Origin: an uncultured bacterium
GTDB taxonomy: Bacteria; Actinomycetota; Coriobacteriia; Coriobacteriales; Eggerthellaceae
Assembly: GCA_905215325.1 (NCBI GenBank)
Contig: CAJMPP010000019.1
Span: forward strand, 1 to 46,168
Direction: 5' to 3'
Length of the DNA: 46,168 nucleotides
Shown: piece by piece, positions 25,070-34,242 of the stretch
Layout: every line of letters begins with the position of its first letter
Numbering within the stretch: the stretch's first letter is position 1
Notes under the pieces: model-generated
What the model saw: the letters and a program-made list of their open reading frames with translations, nothing else
What the model was told of the DNA's origin: nothing
The model's database searches: none
Position numbers and translations under genes: made by a program

Positions 25070-28000
25070 CTATTCCGACCGCAGGGCCTCGACCGGGTCC
25101 TTTCGGCTAGCGGCGCTTGAGGGGATCAGGCCCGCCAGGAACGTGAGCAGCATGCTGATGCCCACGAGCACCACCGCCGCCTGCCAGGGCAGAATGGCCA
25201 CATTGTGAACATCGAACAGCGAGTACACGATGGCGTTGGCGGGTATGCAGGCAAGCGCGGTCAGCCCGATGCCGATGACGCCGGCCGTGAAGCCCACGAT
25301 GATGGTCTCAGCATTGAACACGCGGCTGATGTCGCCCTTGCTGGCGCCGATGGAGCGCAGGATGCCGATCTCCTTCTTGCGCTCGAGCACGCTGATATAG
25401 GTGATCACCCCGATCATGATGGAGCTGACCACCAACGAGATGGCCACGAACGCCACCAGCACGTAGCTGATCATGTTCACGATGGTGGTGACCGAGCTCA
25501 TCAGCGCGCCCACGATATCGGTATAGCTGACAACCTTGCCCTCTTCGCCGTTCGACTCCATGCGGTCGTTGTAGTTGTCGAGGATGTCGATGACGTTTTG
25601 CTTGCTGGGGAAATCCTTCGGATAGATGTCGATGCTGGCAGGTTTGGCGTAATCGGCCCAGCCCAGCTTCTTCATGTTGTTGTCGTAGCTGGACTGCTCG
25701 GTGGACATGAGGCTTGCCATGAGCTCGGCAAGCTCGTTCTCGTCCATGTTCATCTGGAAGGCGTCGGCGAACGCGGACTGGTCGACGCCCATGGCGCTGG
25801 ACATGTTGCCGGCAAGCCTGGTCATATACGAGTTCATCGCGGCGGACACCTGCTGCTGCATCGCACCCGCGAACTGGGTCATCACCTGCGCCATGGCGCT
25901 TTGCATATACGCTTGCATGGCGGCGCCGAGCTGCGTTTGCAGCTGCGAGGAGATGGCCTGCGTCAACGCCGGGAGCAGCTGTTGCTGAATCTGCTGGCCG
26001 ATCCGCTGCGAAAGCCGATCGCACAGCTGCTGTTCAATCTGGCCCGACATGCCGCTAAAGTCGATGGAGCCGGCGATGACCTGCTGCATGGCGGCCTGCG
26101 TGGCGGGGTCTGCCAGATACGCCGCCACGGCCGCATCGACGTCGCCCACGTATTCCGGGTGCGCCGCCAGCCACGCGGGGTACCCTTGCACGATGCCCAT
26201 GATGCCGGCGGTGAGCGCATCGGTTTTGATGGTGGGCTGCACACCGTCGAAGCTAATGTCCAGCCCGCTGAAGTCAAGGTTCAGCTTGCTCACGTCGATG
26301 GCGCTCGGGTCGATGCTGATGGAGGATGCATCGAAGGCAGGCAAGCTGGAAAGATCCAGGTTCATGCCCGACAAATCCATGCTGGCGCCCAGATCGGCTC
26401 CCTGCAGCCCCGCGGCCAGCGCGCTCTGATCGAATGTGAAGGCGCTCTGCAGCTTCTGCCCGTCGATGGTGAACAGGCTTGACATATCGAAGCCGTTGCC
26501 GTTTTTCTGGTTGCTTTCCTCATCGGCGAACGATTTGCCCGTGATCACGTTCGTCGCCGGGTTCGCCTTCTGGTCCTGCACGATCTGGGTATTCCCCGCC
26601 CGGTCGATCAGGTGGTTCACCAAGCTAGAGGGGTAGTACAGCCCCGTCTGCAGGGAGGTGATCTTCGCGCCTTCCTTCGGCTTCACGACGCCCGCGATCT
26701 TCAGCGTTTCCCCGTTGTCCACCAGGTTCCTCATGTAGGCGTCGTCGCCGGACTTGTCCTTCCACACGCCGTACTCGTCGTCGCGCTGGTAGAAATCGGC
26801 GGCGTTCACCAGCTTGAAGGTAACGCTCATTAGGTCGTCGTAGGAAAACGACAGGCTGTCGCTCGGCGCATTGACGGCTTCCTCGTTGGCGAAGGCGCGT
26901 ACCATGCTCTCGAGCTCGACGTGGTCGCGCAGGCCCATGGAATAGAGCATGAAATCGCTCACGCTGCCGCCCGGGGTGAGCACCAGCACGATCTCGTCGT
27001 AGTTTTCGGGCCAATGGCCTGCCATAACGTCGTATTGGCCCTCGACCATGCCCATGTTGTCGGGCAGCTTGTAGAAGATGTTGGTGCTCATCATCGACGA
27101 CATGATGCCGTTCGAAGCCGTGGAGGAGCCCAGGCCGATGCTGGCGAACGACTTGTCCGGGTTCACCTGATGCGCGCCGCCCGACGTGTCGGAGCTGAAG
27201 ATCTGCGGCGTGACGCTGTAGCCGTACTCGATGGAGCTCACATACGGCTCCACGCCCGATTCGCCCGAGTCAAGGTATTTCTTCAACGACGCAAGGTCGT
27301 TGCTGCCGATGCTGTCGAAGGTGCTCGCGATCATCTTCGACTCGTGCACGGGCTTACCCGAATCGTCATCGGATGCGTCGTCCTGGGCCTTCTCCGACGA
27401 CGAGCCATCCGAACCGCTACCCAGCCCCATCATACTGGTCATGTCGAACCCTTGGTCCTGGATCTGCAACGGGTATTCGGAAAGCGTCTCCTCTTCCACA
27501 TTGGCGATGTAGCTGTTCACGCCGTTGGCCAGCGACAAGATGGCGGCAATGCCGATGATGCCGATGCTGCCCGCGAACGCCGTCATGAGCGTGCGGCCCT
27601 TCTTCGTGAGCAGATTCTTAAACGACAGGGAAAGCGCCGTGAGGAACGACATGCTGGTGCGGCGAGCCTGCTTCGCGGCGCGGCGCGGGCTATTCTCGGC
27701 CGCCGGGTCGAACGGGCGGGTATCGTCACGGATGACGCCGTCGGCCAAGGTGACGATACGCGTAGCGTAGCGCTGCGCCAGCTCGGGGTTATGCGTAACC
27801 ATGATGACCAGGCGGTCGTCGGCGATCTCGGTGAGCAGGTCCATGATCTGCACACTGGTCTTAGAGTCGAGCGCGCCCGTGGGCTCGTCGGCCAGCAAGA
27901 TCTCGGGATCGTTGATAAGCGCACGGGCGATGGCGACGCGCTGCATCTGGCCGCCGGAAAGCTGGCTGGGCTTTTTGCTCACGTGCTCGGCAAGCCCCAC

Positions 28001-28384
28001 GCGGCCGAGCGCCTCGACGGCGCGCTGACGGCGCTCGGCGCGGGACACGCCGGAAAGCGTGAGGGCCAGCTCGACGTTTTCCAGAATGGTCTGGTGCGGG
28101 ATAAGGTTGTAGGCCTGGAACACGAAGCCGATGCGGTTGTTGCGGTACGCGTCCCAATCACGATCTTTGTACTCGCTTGTGGACACACCGTCGATGAGCA
28201 GGTTTCCGTCGTCATAATGGTCAAGGCCGCCGATGATGTTGAGCATAGTGGTCTTGCCCGAGCCCGAAGGCCCCAGCACCGCAACGAACTCGTTGTCGCG
28301 GAAGGCCACCGACACATGGTCGAGCGCGGTTTGCGTGAAGTCCGCGGTGGTGTAGGACTTGCACACGTTTATCAGTTGCAGCAT
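25070..28384 (-). CDS. MacB-like ABC transporter, ATPase fused to permease with giant ectodomain
   Basis: A 1104-residue fusion. Residues 1-225 form the ATPase: GPSGSGKT at 38-45, Q-loop Q90, LSGGQ at 142-146, ILLADEP at 162-168 and H198. A first membrane helix lies near 268-290. About 670 extracytoplasmic residues follow, then three helices near 970-992, 1022-1050 and 1062-1092 (FtsX/MacB-type permease, with ERKKEIGILRSIGAS). Family members are mechanotransducers that export peptides or move lipoproteins rather than pump small molecules. The ectodomain includes a serine/aspartate/leucine repeat zone (about 680-760) and a glutamine/methionine-rich helical zone (about 800-890). The start at 28384 has AAGGCGG upstream. 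The first 200-nt gap upstream is shared with a divergent aminopeptidase gene. Confidence 0.92.
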   Translation of the reverse strand: MLQLINVCKSYTTADFTQTALDHVSVAFRDNEFVAVLGPSGSGKTTMLNIIGGLDHYDDGNLLIDGVSTSEYKDRDWDAYRNNRIGFVFQAYNLIPHQTILENVELALTLSGVSRAERRQRAVEALGRVGLAEHVSKKPSQLSGGQMQRVAIARALINDPEILLADEPTGALDSKTSVQIMDLLTEIADDRLVIMVTHNPELAQRYATRIVTLADGVIRDDTRPFDPAAENSPRRAAKQARRTSMSFLTALSLSFKNLLTKKGRTLMTAFAGSIGIIGIAAILSLANGVNSYIANVEEETLSEYPLQIQDQGFDMTSMMGLGSGSDGSSSEKAQDDASDDDSGKPVHESKMIASTFDSIGSNDLASLKKYLDSGESGVEPYVSSIEYGYSVTPQIFSSDTSGGAHQVNPDKSFASIGLGSSTASNGIMSSMMSTNIFYKLPDNMGMVEGQYDVMAGHWPENYDEIVLVLTPGGSVSDFMLYSMGLRDHVELESMVRAFANEEAVNAPSDSLSFSYDDLMSVTFKLVNAADFYQRDDEYGVWKDKSGDDAYMRNLVDNGETLKIAGVVKPKEGAKITSLQTGLYYPSSLVNHLIDRAGNTQIVQDQKANPATNVITGKSFADEESNQKNGNGFDMSSLFTIDGQKLQSAFTFDQSALAAGLQGADLGASMDLSGMNLDLSSLPAFDASSISIDPSAIDVSKLNLDFSGLDISFDGVQPTIKTDALTAGIMGIVQGYPAWLAAHPEYVGDVDAAVAAYLADPATQAAMQQVIAGSIDFSGMSGQIEQQLCDRLSQRIGQQIQQQLLPALTQAISSQLQTQLGAAMQAYMQSAMAQVMTQFAGAMQQQVSAAMNSYMTRLAGNMSSAMGVDQSAFADAFQMNMDENELAELMASLMSTEQSSYDNNMKKLGWADYAKPASIDIYPKDFPSKQNVIDILDNYNDRMESNGEEGKVVSYTDIVGALMSSVTTIVNMISYVLVAFVAISLVVSSIMIGVITYISVLERKKEIGILRSIGASKGDISRVFNAETIIVGFTAGVIGIGLTALACIPANAIVYSLFDVHNVAILPWQAAVVLVGISMLLTFLAGLIPSSAASRKDPVEALRSE

Positions 28385-28613
28385 GCAGCCGCCTTTCGAA
28401 TTTGAAGACAATCGCTATGATTATCCCCCGTCGCGCACCCCATCCGCCCCGCTTTCGCGAAATACGTGGAATCCGCTACCTTTTTCGCAAACCGTAAACG
28501 CAGCCGCTGCAGTTGTCGGCTTTCCCAGTTGCGCCCCTTCCCCGCCTAGCATGCCCGCCCCTGTTGGCGTACTATCGTCTGCGAGCAACAACCCCCGAAT
28601 GCAAGGAGCGTAT

Positions 28614-30020
28614 ATGGAACGCGAATCCGCGTGGAAACGCTACGATGAGGACCAGCTGGCCGAGCTCGAGCAGCTTGCCGCCGGCTACATCGACTTCATC
28701 TCCGAGAACAAGACCGAGCGCGAGTTCTCCGCCGCCGCCATCCGCAGCGCCGAGGCCGCCGGCTACGAAAGCCTTGACGCCGCCATCTCCGCAGGCCGCA
28801 AGCTCGTCCCCGGCGACAAGGTCTGGGCAACCATGCGCAACAAGGCCGTCATCCTGGTGCAGCTGGGCGCCCGCCCGCTAACCGACGGCATGAACATCCT
28901 GGGTGCGCACATCGACAGCCCGCGCCTGGATGTCAAGCAGAACCCGCTGTACGAATCCAGCGATCTTGCCTTCATGGACACCCATTACTACGGCGGCATC
29001 AAGCACTACCAATGGGTCACCGTCCCGCTGGCTCTGCACGGCGTGGTCGCCAAGAAGGACGGCAGCGTAGTGGACGTGAAGATCGGCGAGGACGCCGATG
29101 ACCCCGTCTTCTGCATCTCCGATCTGCTCATCCACCTGGCGAACCAGCAGATGGGCAAGAAGGCCAACGAGGTCGTGGAAGGCGAGGCGCTTGACATCCT
29201 GGTCGGCAACCGCCCGCTGGTGGTGCGCGACGAGGACGGTGAGGCGAAGGAGCAGAAGGACCCCGTGAAGGCTTTCGCCCTGAAGCTGCTTGCCGACAAG
29301 TACGACATCGAGGAAGAGGACTTCCTGTCCGCCGAGCTTGAGGTTGTTCCCGCCGGCCGAGCCCGCGACCTGGGCTTCGACCGCAGCATGGTGCTGGGTT
29401 ACGGCCAAGACGACAGCGTGTGCGCCTACACCTCGCTGGTGGCACAGCTTGCCGTTGCCGGCGAGGAGCTCGACCGCGCCGCCGTGTGCGTGCTCGTGGA
29501 CAAGGAGGAGATCGGCAGCGTGGGCGCCACGGGCATGGCCTCGCAGTTCTTCGAGAACACCATCGCCGAGATCATGGAGCTTGCCGGCGAGGGCGGCATG
29601 CTGCCGCTGCGCCGCGCGCTGGCCGCTTCCGCCATGCTCTCCTCCGACGTCTCCGCAGGCTTCGACCCCGCCTACGCCAGCGTCTTCGAGGCGAAGAACA
29701 GCGCATACCTGGGCCACGGTCTGGTGTTCAACAAGTACACGGGGGCGCGCGGCAAGTCGGGCAGCAACGACGCCCGCGCCGAGTACATGGCGCGCATCCG
29801 CAAGATCATGGACGATGCCGACGTGCAGTTCCAAACCTGCGAGCTGGGCAAGGTCGACGCCGGCGGCGGCGGAACCATCGCGTACATCCCCGCCAAGTAC
29901 GGCATGGACGTCATCGACTCCGGCGTGGCGGTCCTCTCCATGCACAGCCCCTGGGAGGCCACCAGCAAAGCCGACATCTACGAGGCCGAGCGCGGCTACG
30001 AGGCGTTCCTGCGCGCATAA
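28614..30020 (+). CDS. M18-family metalloaminopeptidase
   Basis: A 468-residue cytoplasmic peptidase of family M18 (aspartyl aminopeptidase/yeast API-like), a dinuclear zinc enzyme that removes N-terminal residues. The metal-site motif GAHIDSPRLDVK is at 97-108, with His99 and Asp101. DKEEIGSVGATGM provides the glutamate pair. SSDVSAGFDP and the C-terminal SMHSPWEATSKAD complete the metal ligands. The start at 28614 has AAGGAG about eight bases upstream; the longer open frame overlaps the divergent ABC gene start and has no homology. It forms a single-gene unit ended by a very strong hairpin. Confidence 0.95.
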   Translation: MERESAWKRYDEDQLAELEQLAAGYIDFISENKTEREFSAAAIRSAEAAGYESLDAAISAGRKLVPGDKVWATMRNKAVILVQLGARPLTDGMNILGAHIDSPRLDVKQNPLYESSDLAFMDTHYYGGIKHYQWVTVPLALHGVVAKKDGSVVDVKIGEDADDPVFCISDLLIHLANQQMGKKANEVVEGEALDILVGNRPLVVRDEDGEAKEQKDPVKAFALKLLADKYDIEEEDFLSAELEVVPAGRARDLGFDRSMVLGYGQDDSVCAYTSLVAQLAVAGEELDRAAVCVLVDKEEIGSVGATGMASQFFENTIAEIMELAGEGGMLPLRRALAASAMLSSDVSAGFDPAYASVFEAKNSAYLGHGLVFNKYTGARGKSGSNDARAEYMARIRKIMDDADVQFQTCELGKVDAGGGGTIAYIPAKYGMDVIDSGVAVLSMHSPWEATSKADIYEAERGYEAFLRA

Positions 30021-30088
30021 CGGGCAGCGGACGCCGAAGCGCGAAGACCGCTCCCGCACGCAACCTCGGAAAACCGTCGATAAACCGC

Positions 30089-30123
30089 AAGAAGCGCCGC
30101 GACTTCAAGTCGCGGCGCTTCTT
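30089..30123. terminator. Terminator after the aminopeptidase gene
   Basis: A perfect 15-bp stem (30089-30103 with 30109-30123) with a 5-nt loop. It lies between the aminopeptidase and the convergent purB. The T-rich part sits inside the stem end (CTTCTTC). Confidence 0.88.
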
Positions 30124-30296
30124 CATTCGTTAGCTTGTCGCAAGCTGCATACGCACCCCCACGCCTATCGCCATCGGGGACGATCAAGCAGCCTGCCGGC
30201 TACGACGCAAGCTTCCATCGGCAACGATACGCCCGCACGGCAGCTCGCCTTCACCGGCAGGCGACAAGGCAGTTGCCGAAACGCATGCGGCGCCGT

Positions 30297-31640
30297 TTAG
30301 AACTCGAGGCCTTCCAGGCGCTCGAACACCTCGTCCTTGCGGGTCAGGAAGTCCCAGGGATCGAAGATCTCGTCGAGCGTTTCCTTGGACAGCTTGGCCT
30401 CGGGGTCGGCCTCCAGACGCTCGCGGTACGTGGGGCCGTCCACCGCGTTCTGGATATCTTCCCACACGGCCATGGCGTTGCGCTGCACGATGACGTACGC
30501 CTCCTCGCGCGTGATGCCCGTGTTCACCAGGGCCAGCAGCACCTTGCTGGAGAAGATGAGGCCCTTGGTGCGCCACACGTTGTGCTCCATCTTCGCCGGA
30601 TAGGTTTGCAGGCCGTCCAGGATCCACTGCATCTTGGCGAACATGTAGTCCAGCGCGGTGAAGCTGTCGGCCAGCGCCACGCGCTCGGTACCGGAGTGGC
30701 TGATGTCGCGCTCGTACCACAGCGCCACGTTGTCGAGCGCCACCTGAGCGTTCGCCTTCACGCAACGAGCAAGGCCGCACACGCGCTCGGCCGTGATGGG
30801 GTTGCGCTTGTGAGGCATGGCCGACGAGCCCTTCTGGCCCTTCTTGAACGGCTCCTCAGCCTCGATGACGTCGGTCTGCTGCAGCAGGCGCACCTGCATG
30901 GCGATGGACTCCAGCGTTGCGGCGGCGCAGGCAAGTGCGCACATGACCTGGGCATGGCGGTCGCGCGCCAGCACCTGGGTGGACAGCGGGTCGGGCGTCA
31001 GGCCCAGCTTCTCGCACACATACTTCTCAACGTAGGGGTCGATGCTGGAGTACGTGCCCACCGCACCGGAGATGGCGCCGGTCGCGGCAACCTCGCGAGC
31101 CTGCTCCAAACGGGTCTGCGCGCGCTTGAGCGCCCAAGCCCAGCTGCCGAACTTCATGCCGAACGTCATAGGCTCGGCGTGGATGCCGTGCGTGCGGCCC
31201 ACGCACAGGGTGTTCTGGAACTCGAACGCGCGGCGCTTGCACGTCTCGCCCAGCTGCTTGACGTCGTCCAGGATGATGTCGATGGCCTGCACGATCTGAT
31301 ACGACAACGCGGTATCGCCCAGGTCAGAGGAGGTCATGCCGTAATGCACCCAGCGGCTGGGCTTTTCCTGACCCTCGGGGACATCGGCATCGATGTACTC
31401 GGCCATGCACGTGGTGAAGGCGATGACGTCGTGGTTCGTAACCTTCTCGATCTCGTCGATGCGCTCAACCGTGAAGTCGGCGTGGTCGCGGATCCACTGC
31501 GCCTCCTCCTTCGTGATGCCGGCTTGGCCGAGCTCGGCCTGAGCCTCGCACGCCAGCACCTCGATTTCCTTCCAGATGGAGAACTTGTTCTGAAGCTCCC
31601 AGATGGCGCCCATGGCAGGACGCGTGTAGCGGTTGATCAC
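30297..31640 (-). CDS. purB: Adenylosuccinate lyase
   Basis: A 447-residue fumarase/aspartase-superfamily enzyme. It removes fumarate from SAICAR and from adenylosuccinate in purine synthesis. Motifs are TSSDLGDTALS (103-113), the catalytic-histidine region GRTHGIHAEP (148-157) and the mobile signature loop GSSAMPHKRNP (271-281). Length is normal. It starts with GTG at 31640, with GAAAGGGG upstream. A TATGAT box at 31676-31681 is a plausible -10. Together with guaB it gives the window one branch enzyme each for GMP and AMP. Confidence 0.97.
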   Translation of the reverse strand: MINRYTRPAMGAIWELQNKFSIWKEIEVLACEAQAELGQAGITKEEAQWIRDHADFTVERIDEIEKVTNHDVIAFTTCMAEYIDADVPEGQEKPSRWVHYGMTSSDLGDTALSYQIVQAIDIILDDVKQLGETCKRRAFEFQNTLCVGRTHGIHAEPMTFGMKFGSWAWALKRAQTRLEQAREVAATGAISGAVGTYSSIDPYVEKYVCEKLGLTPDPLSTQVLARDRHAQVMCALACAAATLESIAMQVRLLQQTDVIEAEEPFKKGQKGSSAMPHKRNPITAERVCGLARCVKANAQVALDNVALWYERDISHSGTERVALADSFTALDYMFAKMQWILDGLQTYPAKMEHNVWRTKGLIFSSKVLLALVNTGITREEAYVIVQRNAMAVWEDIQNAVDGPTYRERLEADPEAKLSKETLDEIFDPWDFLTRKDEVFERLEGLEF

Positions 31641-31945
31641 AACGGCCCCTTTCGCGGTTGATAGCTGATGCCCTCATCATACCGTGCGCATAAGCGGCAC
31701 ATCGCTGCCGCACGCGTTTCTGCAGATGGTTTACGCATGGAGCATGGCGAGCGAAAAGAGTCCCGCTAACGGGCGATGCACGGCTAAACGCAAGGCACGG
31801 GCCGACGATCGACACCGCAGAGGGCTCAAAACCGAGCAACCGCACCCTGCCCTTGCCTTTCGCAGATTCAACGTGTTCGTTCGCCGAATCATCCTCCGAT
31901 ATGATAAGATACGCCTAGCTAGTTACTAGGTTTATTGGGGGAATC
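31641..31945. promoter_or_regulatory. Divergent control region, purB and MOSC gene
   Basis: The gap holds -10-like boxes for purB (TATGAT on minus, 31676-31681) and for the MOSC gene (TATGAT on plus, 31900-31905). A CCTAG-7-CTAGG palindrome at 31914-31930 sits just where MOSC transcription would start. CTAG occurs three times in 17 bases, which is unusual in GC-rich DNA. The -35 boxes are weak. No gene is seen. Confidence 0.45.
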
Positions 31946-32590
31946 ATGACGCTGGAGAATAAGGAAGGACGCCAGGACGGCGCCCTTGAAGCATGCAACG
32001 CCGAAACCACCGCGCACAAGGCAAGCGAGCAGCTCAACCCGTTCGACAAGGGCCGCATGGAAGGGCCCGACGCCGACAGCACCACGCACGGCACCGTGCG
32101 AGCCGTCTGCGTGTCCAAACGCAAAGGCACGCGCAAGACCGTGGTGGACGGCCCCGTGACCATCGAGGCCCATCACGGCGTCGCCGAGGACGCGCACGCC
32201 GGAGACTGGCATCGCCAAGTTTCGCTTCTGGCCTGGGAATCCATCGAGAAGGCCCGGGCGCGCGGCCTGGATGTGAAGGAAGGCGATTTCGCCGAGAACA
32301 TCACCACCGAGGGCATCAACCTCATGGCTCTGCCGCTTGGCACGCAGCTCAAGATCGGCGACGACGTGCTGCTGGAGCTGTCGCAGCAGGGCAAGGTGTG
32401 CCACAAAAAGTGCGCGATCTTCTACCTGGCCGGCGACTGCATCTTCCCGCGCGAGGGAATCTTCTTCGTTGCCCTCGCCGGCGGCAAGGTCAAGGCCGGC
32501 GACAGCATCGACGTGGTGAAGCTGGGCGACGGCACATGCGAGCACACGCCGCAAGAGGCTTTGGACGAGCTGGCGAACACGCCACGCTAA
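31946..32590 (+). CDS. MOSC-domain protein
   Basis: A 214-residue protein. The first 45 residues are polar and probably disordered. The rest is a MOSC domain, the fold found at the C-terminus of molybdenum-cofactor sulfurases. VEDAHAGDWHRQVSLLAW-type sequence (here AEDAHAGDWHRQVSLLAW) is followed by EGDFAENITTEGINL, then a cysteine pair in GKVCHKKCAIF. MOSC proteins are thought to carry sulphur or bind molybdopterin; the exact job is unknown. A link to the dms molybdoenzyme is possible but the genes are 24 kb apart. The start has TTGGGGGAATC before the ATG. Confidence 0.88.
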   Translation: MTLENKEGRQDGALEACNAETTAHKASEQLNPFDKGRMEGPDADSTTHGTVRAVCVSKRKGTRKTVVDGPVTIEAHHGVAEDAHAGDWHRQVSLLAWESIEKARARGLDVKEGDFAENITTEGINLMALPLGTQLKIGDDVLLELSQQGKVCHKKCAIFYLAGDCIFPREGIFFVALAGGKVKAGDSIDVVKLGDGTCEHTPQEALDELANTPR

Positions 32591-32720
32591 ACCGAAAGGC
32601 GCCGATACCGTGCGGGCTGCCTGTCTGCAAGCGCCCACCCGAGCGCATGCGGGCGCTTGCCCGCACCGGGCACGGCAGCTTCGTCGGTTCGACCCCTGCG
32701 CCCCAACCCATCCCCTAACG

Positions 32721-32760
32721 CGAAAGGGCCCGAAATGGATTTCCATTTCGGGCCCTTTCG
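32721..32760. terminator. Long perfect hairpin between MOSC gene and trkA
   Basis: A perfect 19-bp inverted repeat (32721-32739 with 32742-32760). It begins CGAAAGGGCCCG and separates convergent genes. It should terminate both transcripts, although only short T-runs follow. Confidence 0.82.
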
Positions 32761-32798
32761 TCAGAGGGCTCGTTTCGCGCAAACTCCCGTTTTCGTTG

Positions 32799-33470
32799 CT
32801 ACAAACCTTTAAACGCGGCACGTACGACATCGATGACCTGATTGTCCGCCACCACAATGGCCTTGTCGCCAGGGAACAGCACCGTGTCCTCGTTCACCAC
32901 CTCCACATTGTCGCTGGACGCGACCGCCGCGATGATGCTGTCGGGAGGCAGGGGGATGGCGCTCGCCAGCACGCCGGCATCGTTGGAATGATGGCGCATG
33001 CGCGGGACGACCACCTCGGTCAGCATGACGTTGCCGTGCGTGAGCGACGATACGATGCTCACGCTGCCCAGCAGCGTCTCCTCCTCGATGAGGTTGGCGA
33101 TGAGCGTGGTGGACGACACGCACTCGATGCCCACCTCGTGGAAGATGCGCAGGTTCTTCGGGCTGTTCACGCGGGCGATGCAGCGCGGCACGTTGAACAC
33201 GCGCTGAGCGATCTCGCACGAAACCAGGTTGTCGTCGTCCTGGCCCGTGGTGGCCACGAACACATCCGCGCGGCGGATTCCCGCGTCCTCCTGGTACTTC
33301 GAATCGCAGCCGTCGCCGTGGATGACCAGGTATCGGCCCTGCAGAACCACCGACAGGCGGTCCGCCGTTTCAAGATCTTCCTCGATGATGGTCACGTCGT
33401 TGCCGCTCTCAAGCAGCACGTTCGCCAGATATTCGCCGATTTTGCCGCCGCCAGCGATCACTACGTACAT
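32799..33470 (-). CDS. TrkA-type potassium channel regulator (second of pair)
   Basis: A 223-residue cytoplasmic protein. The RCK_N Rossmann domain has MYVVIAGGGKIGEYLAN at the start. HGDGCDSKYQEDAGI and ATTGQDDDNLVSCEIAQ are typical of NAD(H)/nucleotide-binding TrkA/KtrA subunits. An RCK_C domain is at the C-terminus (about 140-223). Such proteins gate TrkH/KtrB potassium channels in response to nucleotides. The start at 33470 has GGGGGAGG upstream; a slightly longer frame lacks it. The gene follows its paralogue by 45 nt. No channel subunit gene is in the window. Confidence 0.92.
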   Translation of the reverse strand: MYVVIAGGGKIGEYLANVLLESGNDVTIIEEDLETADRLSVVLQGRYLVIHGDGCDSKYQEDAGIRRADVFVATTGQDDDNLVSCEIAQRVFNVPRCIARVNSPKNLRIFHEVGIECVSSTTLIANLIEEETLLGSVSIVSSLTHGNVMLTEVVVPRMRHHSNDAGVLASAIPLPPDSIIAAVASSDNVEVVNEDTVLFPGDKAIVVADNQVIDVVRAAFKGL

Positions 33471-33515
33471 CAGCCAAACCTCCCCCGCTTCGCCATCGGG
33501 CAAGCGGAAACCGCA

Positions 33516-34175
33516 TTAATCTTGAATGTACTTGCTGAATTGCTCGATAAGCTCATGACGCACGCACGCCAACACCGAGTCCCCGTTGTACAGGATGGAC
33601 TCGCGCGTGGGAATGGAGCTGGCGCTGCCGTCGCCGCGTTCGAACGCCACGATGCGGATGTCATGATCGCGCTCCATCTCCGCCACGCGGATGGTATTCC
33701 GCTCCGACCAGCTTAAATCAAGGGAAAAACGCAGCACTTCAAACTCGCCGAACGTGTCCAGGTGCGCGCCATGCCCGGAAACCACCTTGCTGAACACGTC
33801 TTCAGCCACCAGCGACGTACCGCACACGTAGTCGATGCCCAGCTGCATGTACGCACGTTCATGGTCGGGGTTGTACAGGCGCGCGATAACATGGGGAACG
33901 CCGAACAGACGGCTTGCTACCTCGCAGCACATGAGGTTGGTGTTGTCCAGCTGCGTTACCGCCGCCACGACGTCGCATTCATCGATGCCCGCCTTCTCCA
34001 GCGTTTCTTCGTCGAAGCCCACGCCCTGAATGGTTGACCCGTTGAAGTTGCGGCCCAAATTGGCGAATGCGTCCACGTTGCGATCGATCACGCACACGTT
34101 GCTGCCGTTGTCCGACAGCATGTTGGCCAGCTGCGACCCCACGCGGCCGCAGCCCACCACGATGACGTTGCTCAT
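33516..34175 (-). CDS. TrkA-type potassium channel regulator (first of pair)
   Basis: A 219-residue paralogue with the same plan. The Rossmann loop is VIVVGCGRVGSQLANMLS, the acidic end of strand two is VIDRNVDAF, then AAVTQLDNTNLMCCEVA. The RCK_C domain follows at about 135-219. It is the first gene of a two-gene unit with the other TrkA-like gene. E. coli TrkA carries two such halves in one chain, so the pair could form a heteromeric ring (inference). The start at 34175 has AAGGATTT upstream. Confidence 0.92.
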   Translation of the reverse strand: MSNVIVVGCGRVGSQLANMLSDNGSNVCVIDRNVDAFANLGRNFNGSTIQGVGFDEETLEKAGIDECDVVAAVTQLDNTNLMCCEVASRLFGVPHVIARLYNPDHERAYMQLGIDYVCGTSLVAEDVFSKVVSGHGAHLDTFGEFEVLRFSLDLSWSERNTIRVAEMERDHDIRIVAFERGDGSASSIPTRESILYNGDSVLACVRHELIEQFSKYIQD

Positions 34176-34210
34176 GTGCAAATCCTTCCCGAAGTTCACG
34201 CAACAGGATA

Positions 34211-34238
34211 ACGCAAAAGGCGGCCCGTAGGCCGCCTT
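34211..34238 (-). terminator. Terminator of the lysozyme-like gene
   Basis: An 8-bp stem AAGGCGGC/GCCGCCTT (34217-34224 with 34231-34238), followed on the minus strand by TTTTGCG. It immediately follows the stop codon. Confidence 0.8.
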
Positions 34239-34242
34239 CGCG

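Noticed and set aside
30124..30296. Further degenerate tandem repeat 3' of purB
   Set aside because: CCATCGGNNACGAT occurs at 30171 and 30215 with a weak third match, but the matches are too short to distinguish from chance.
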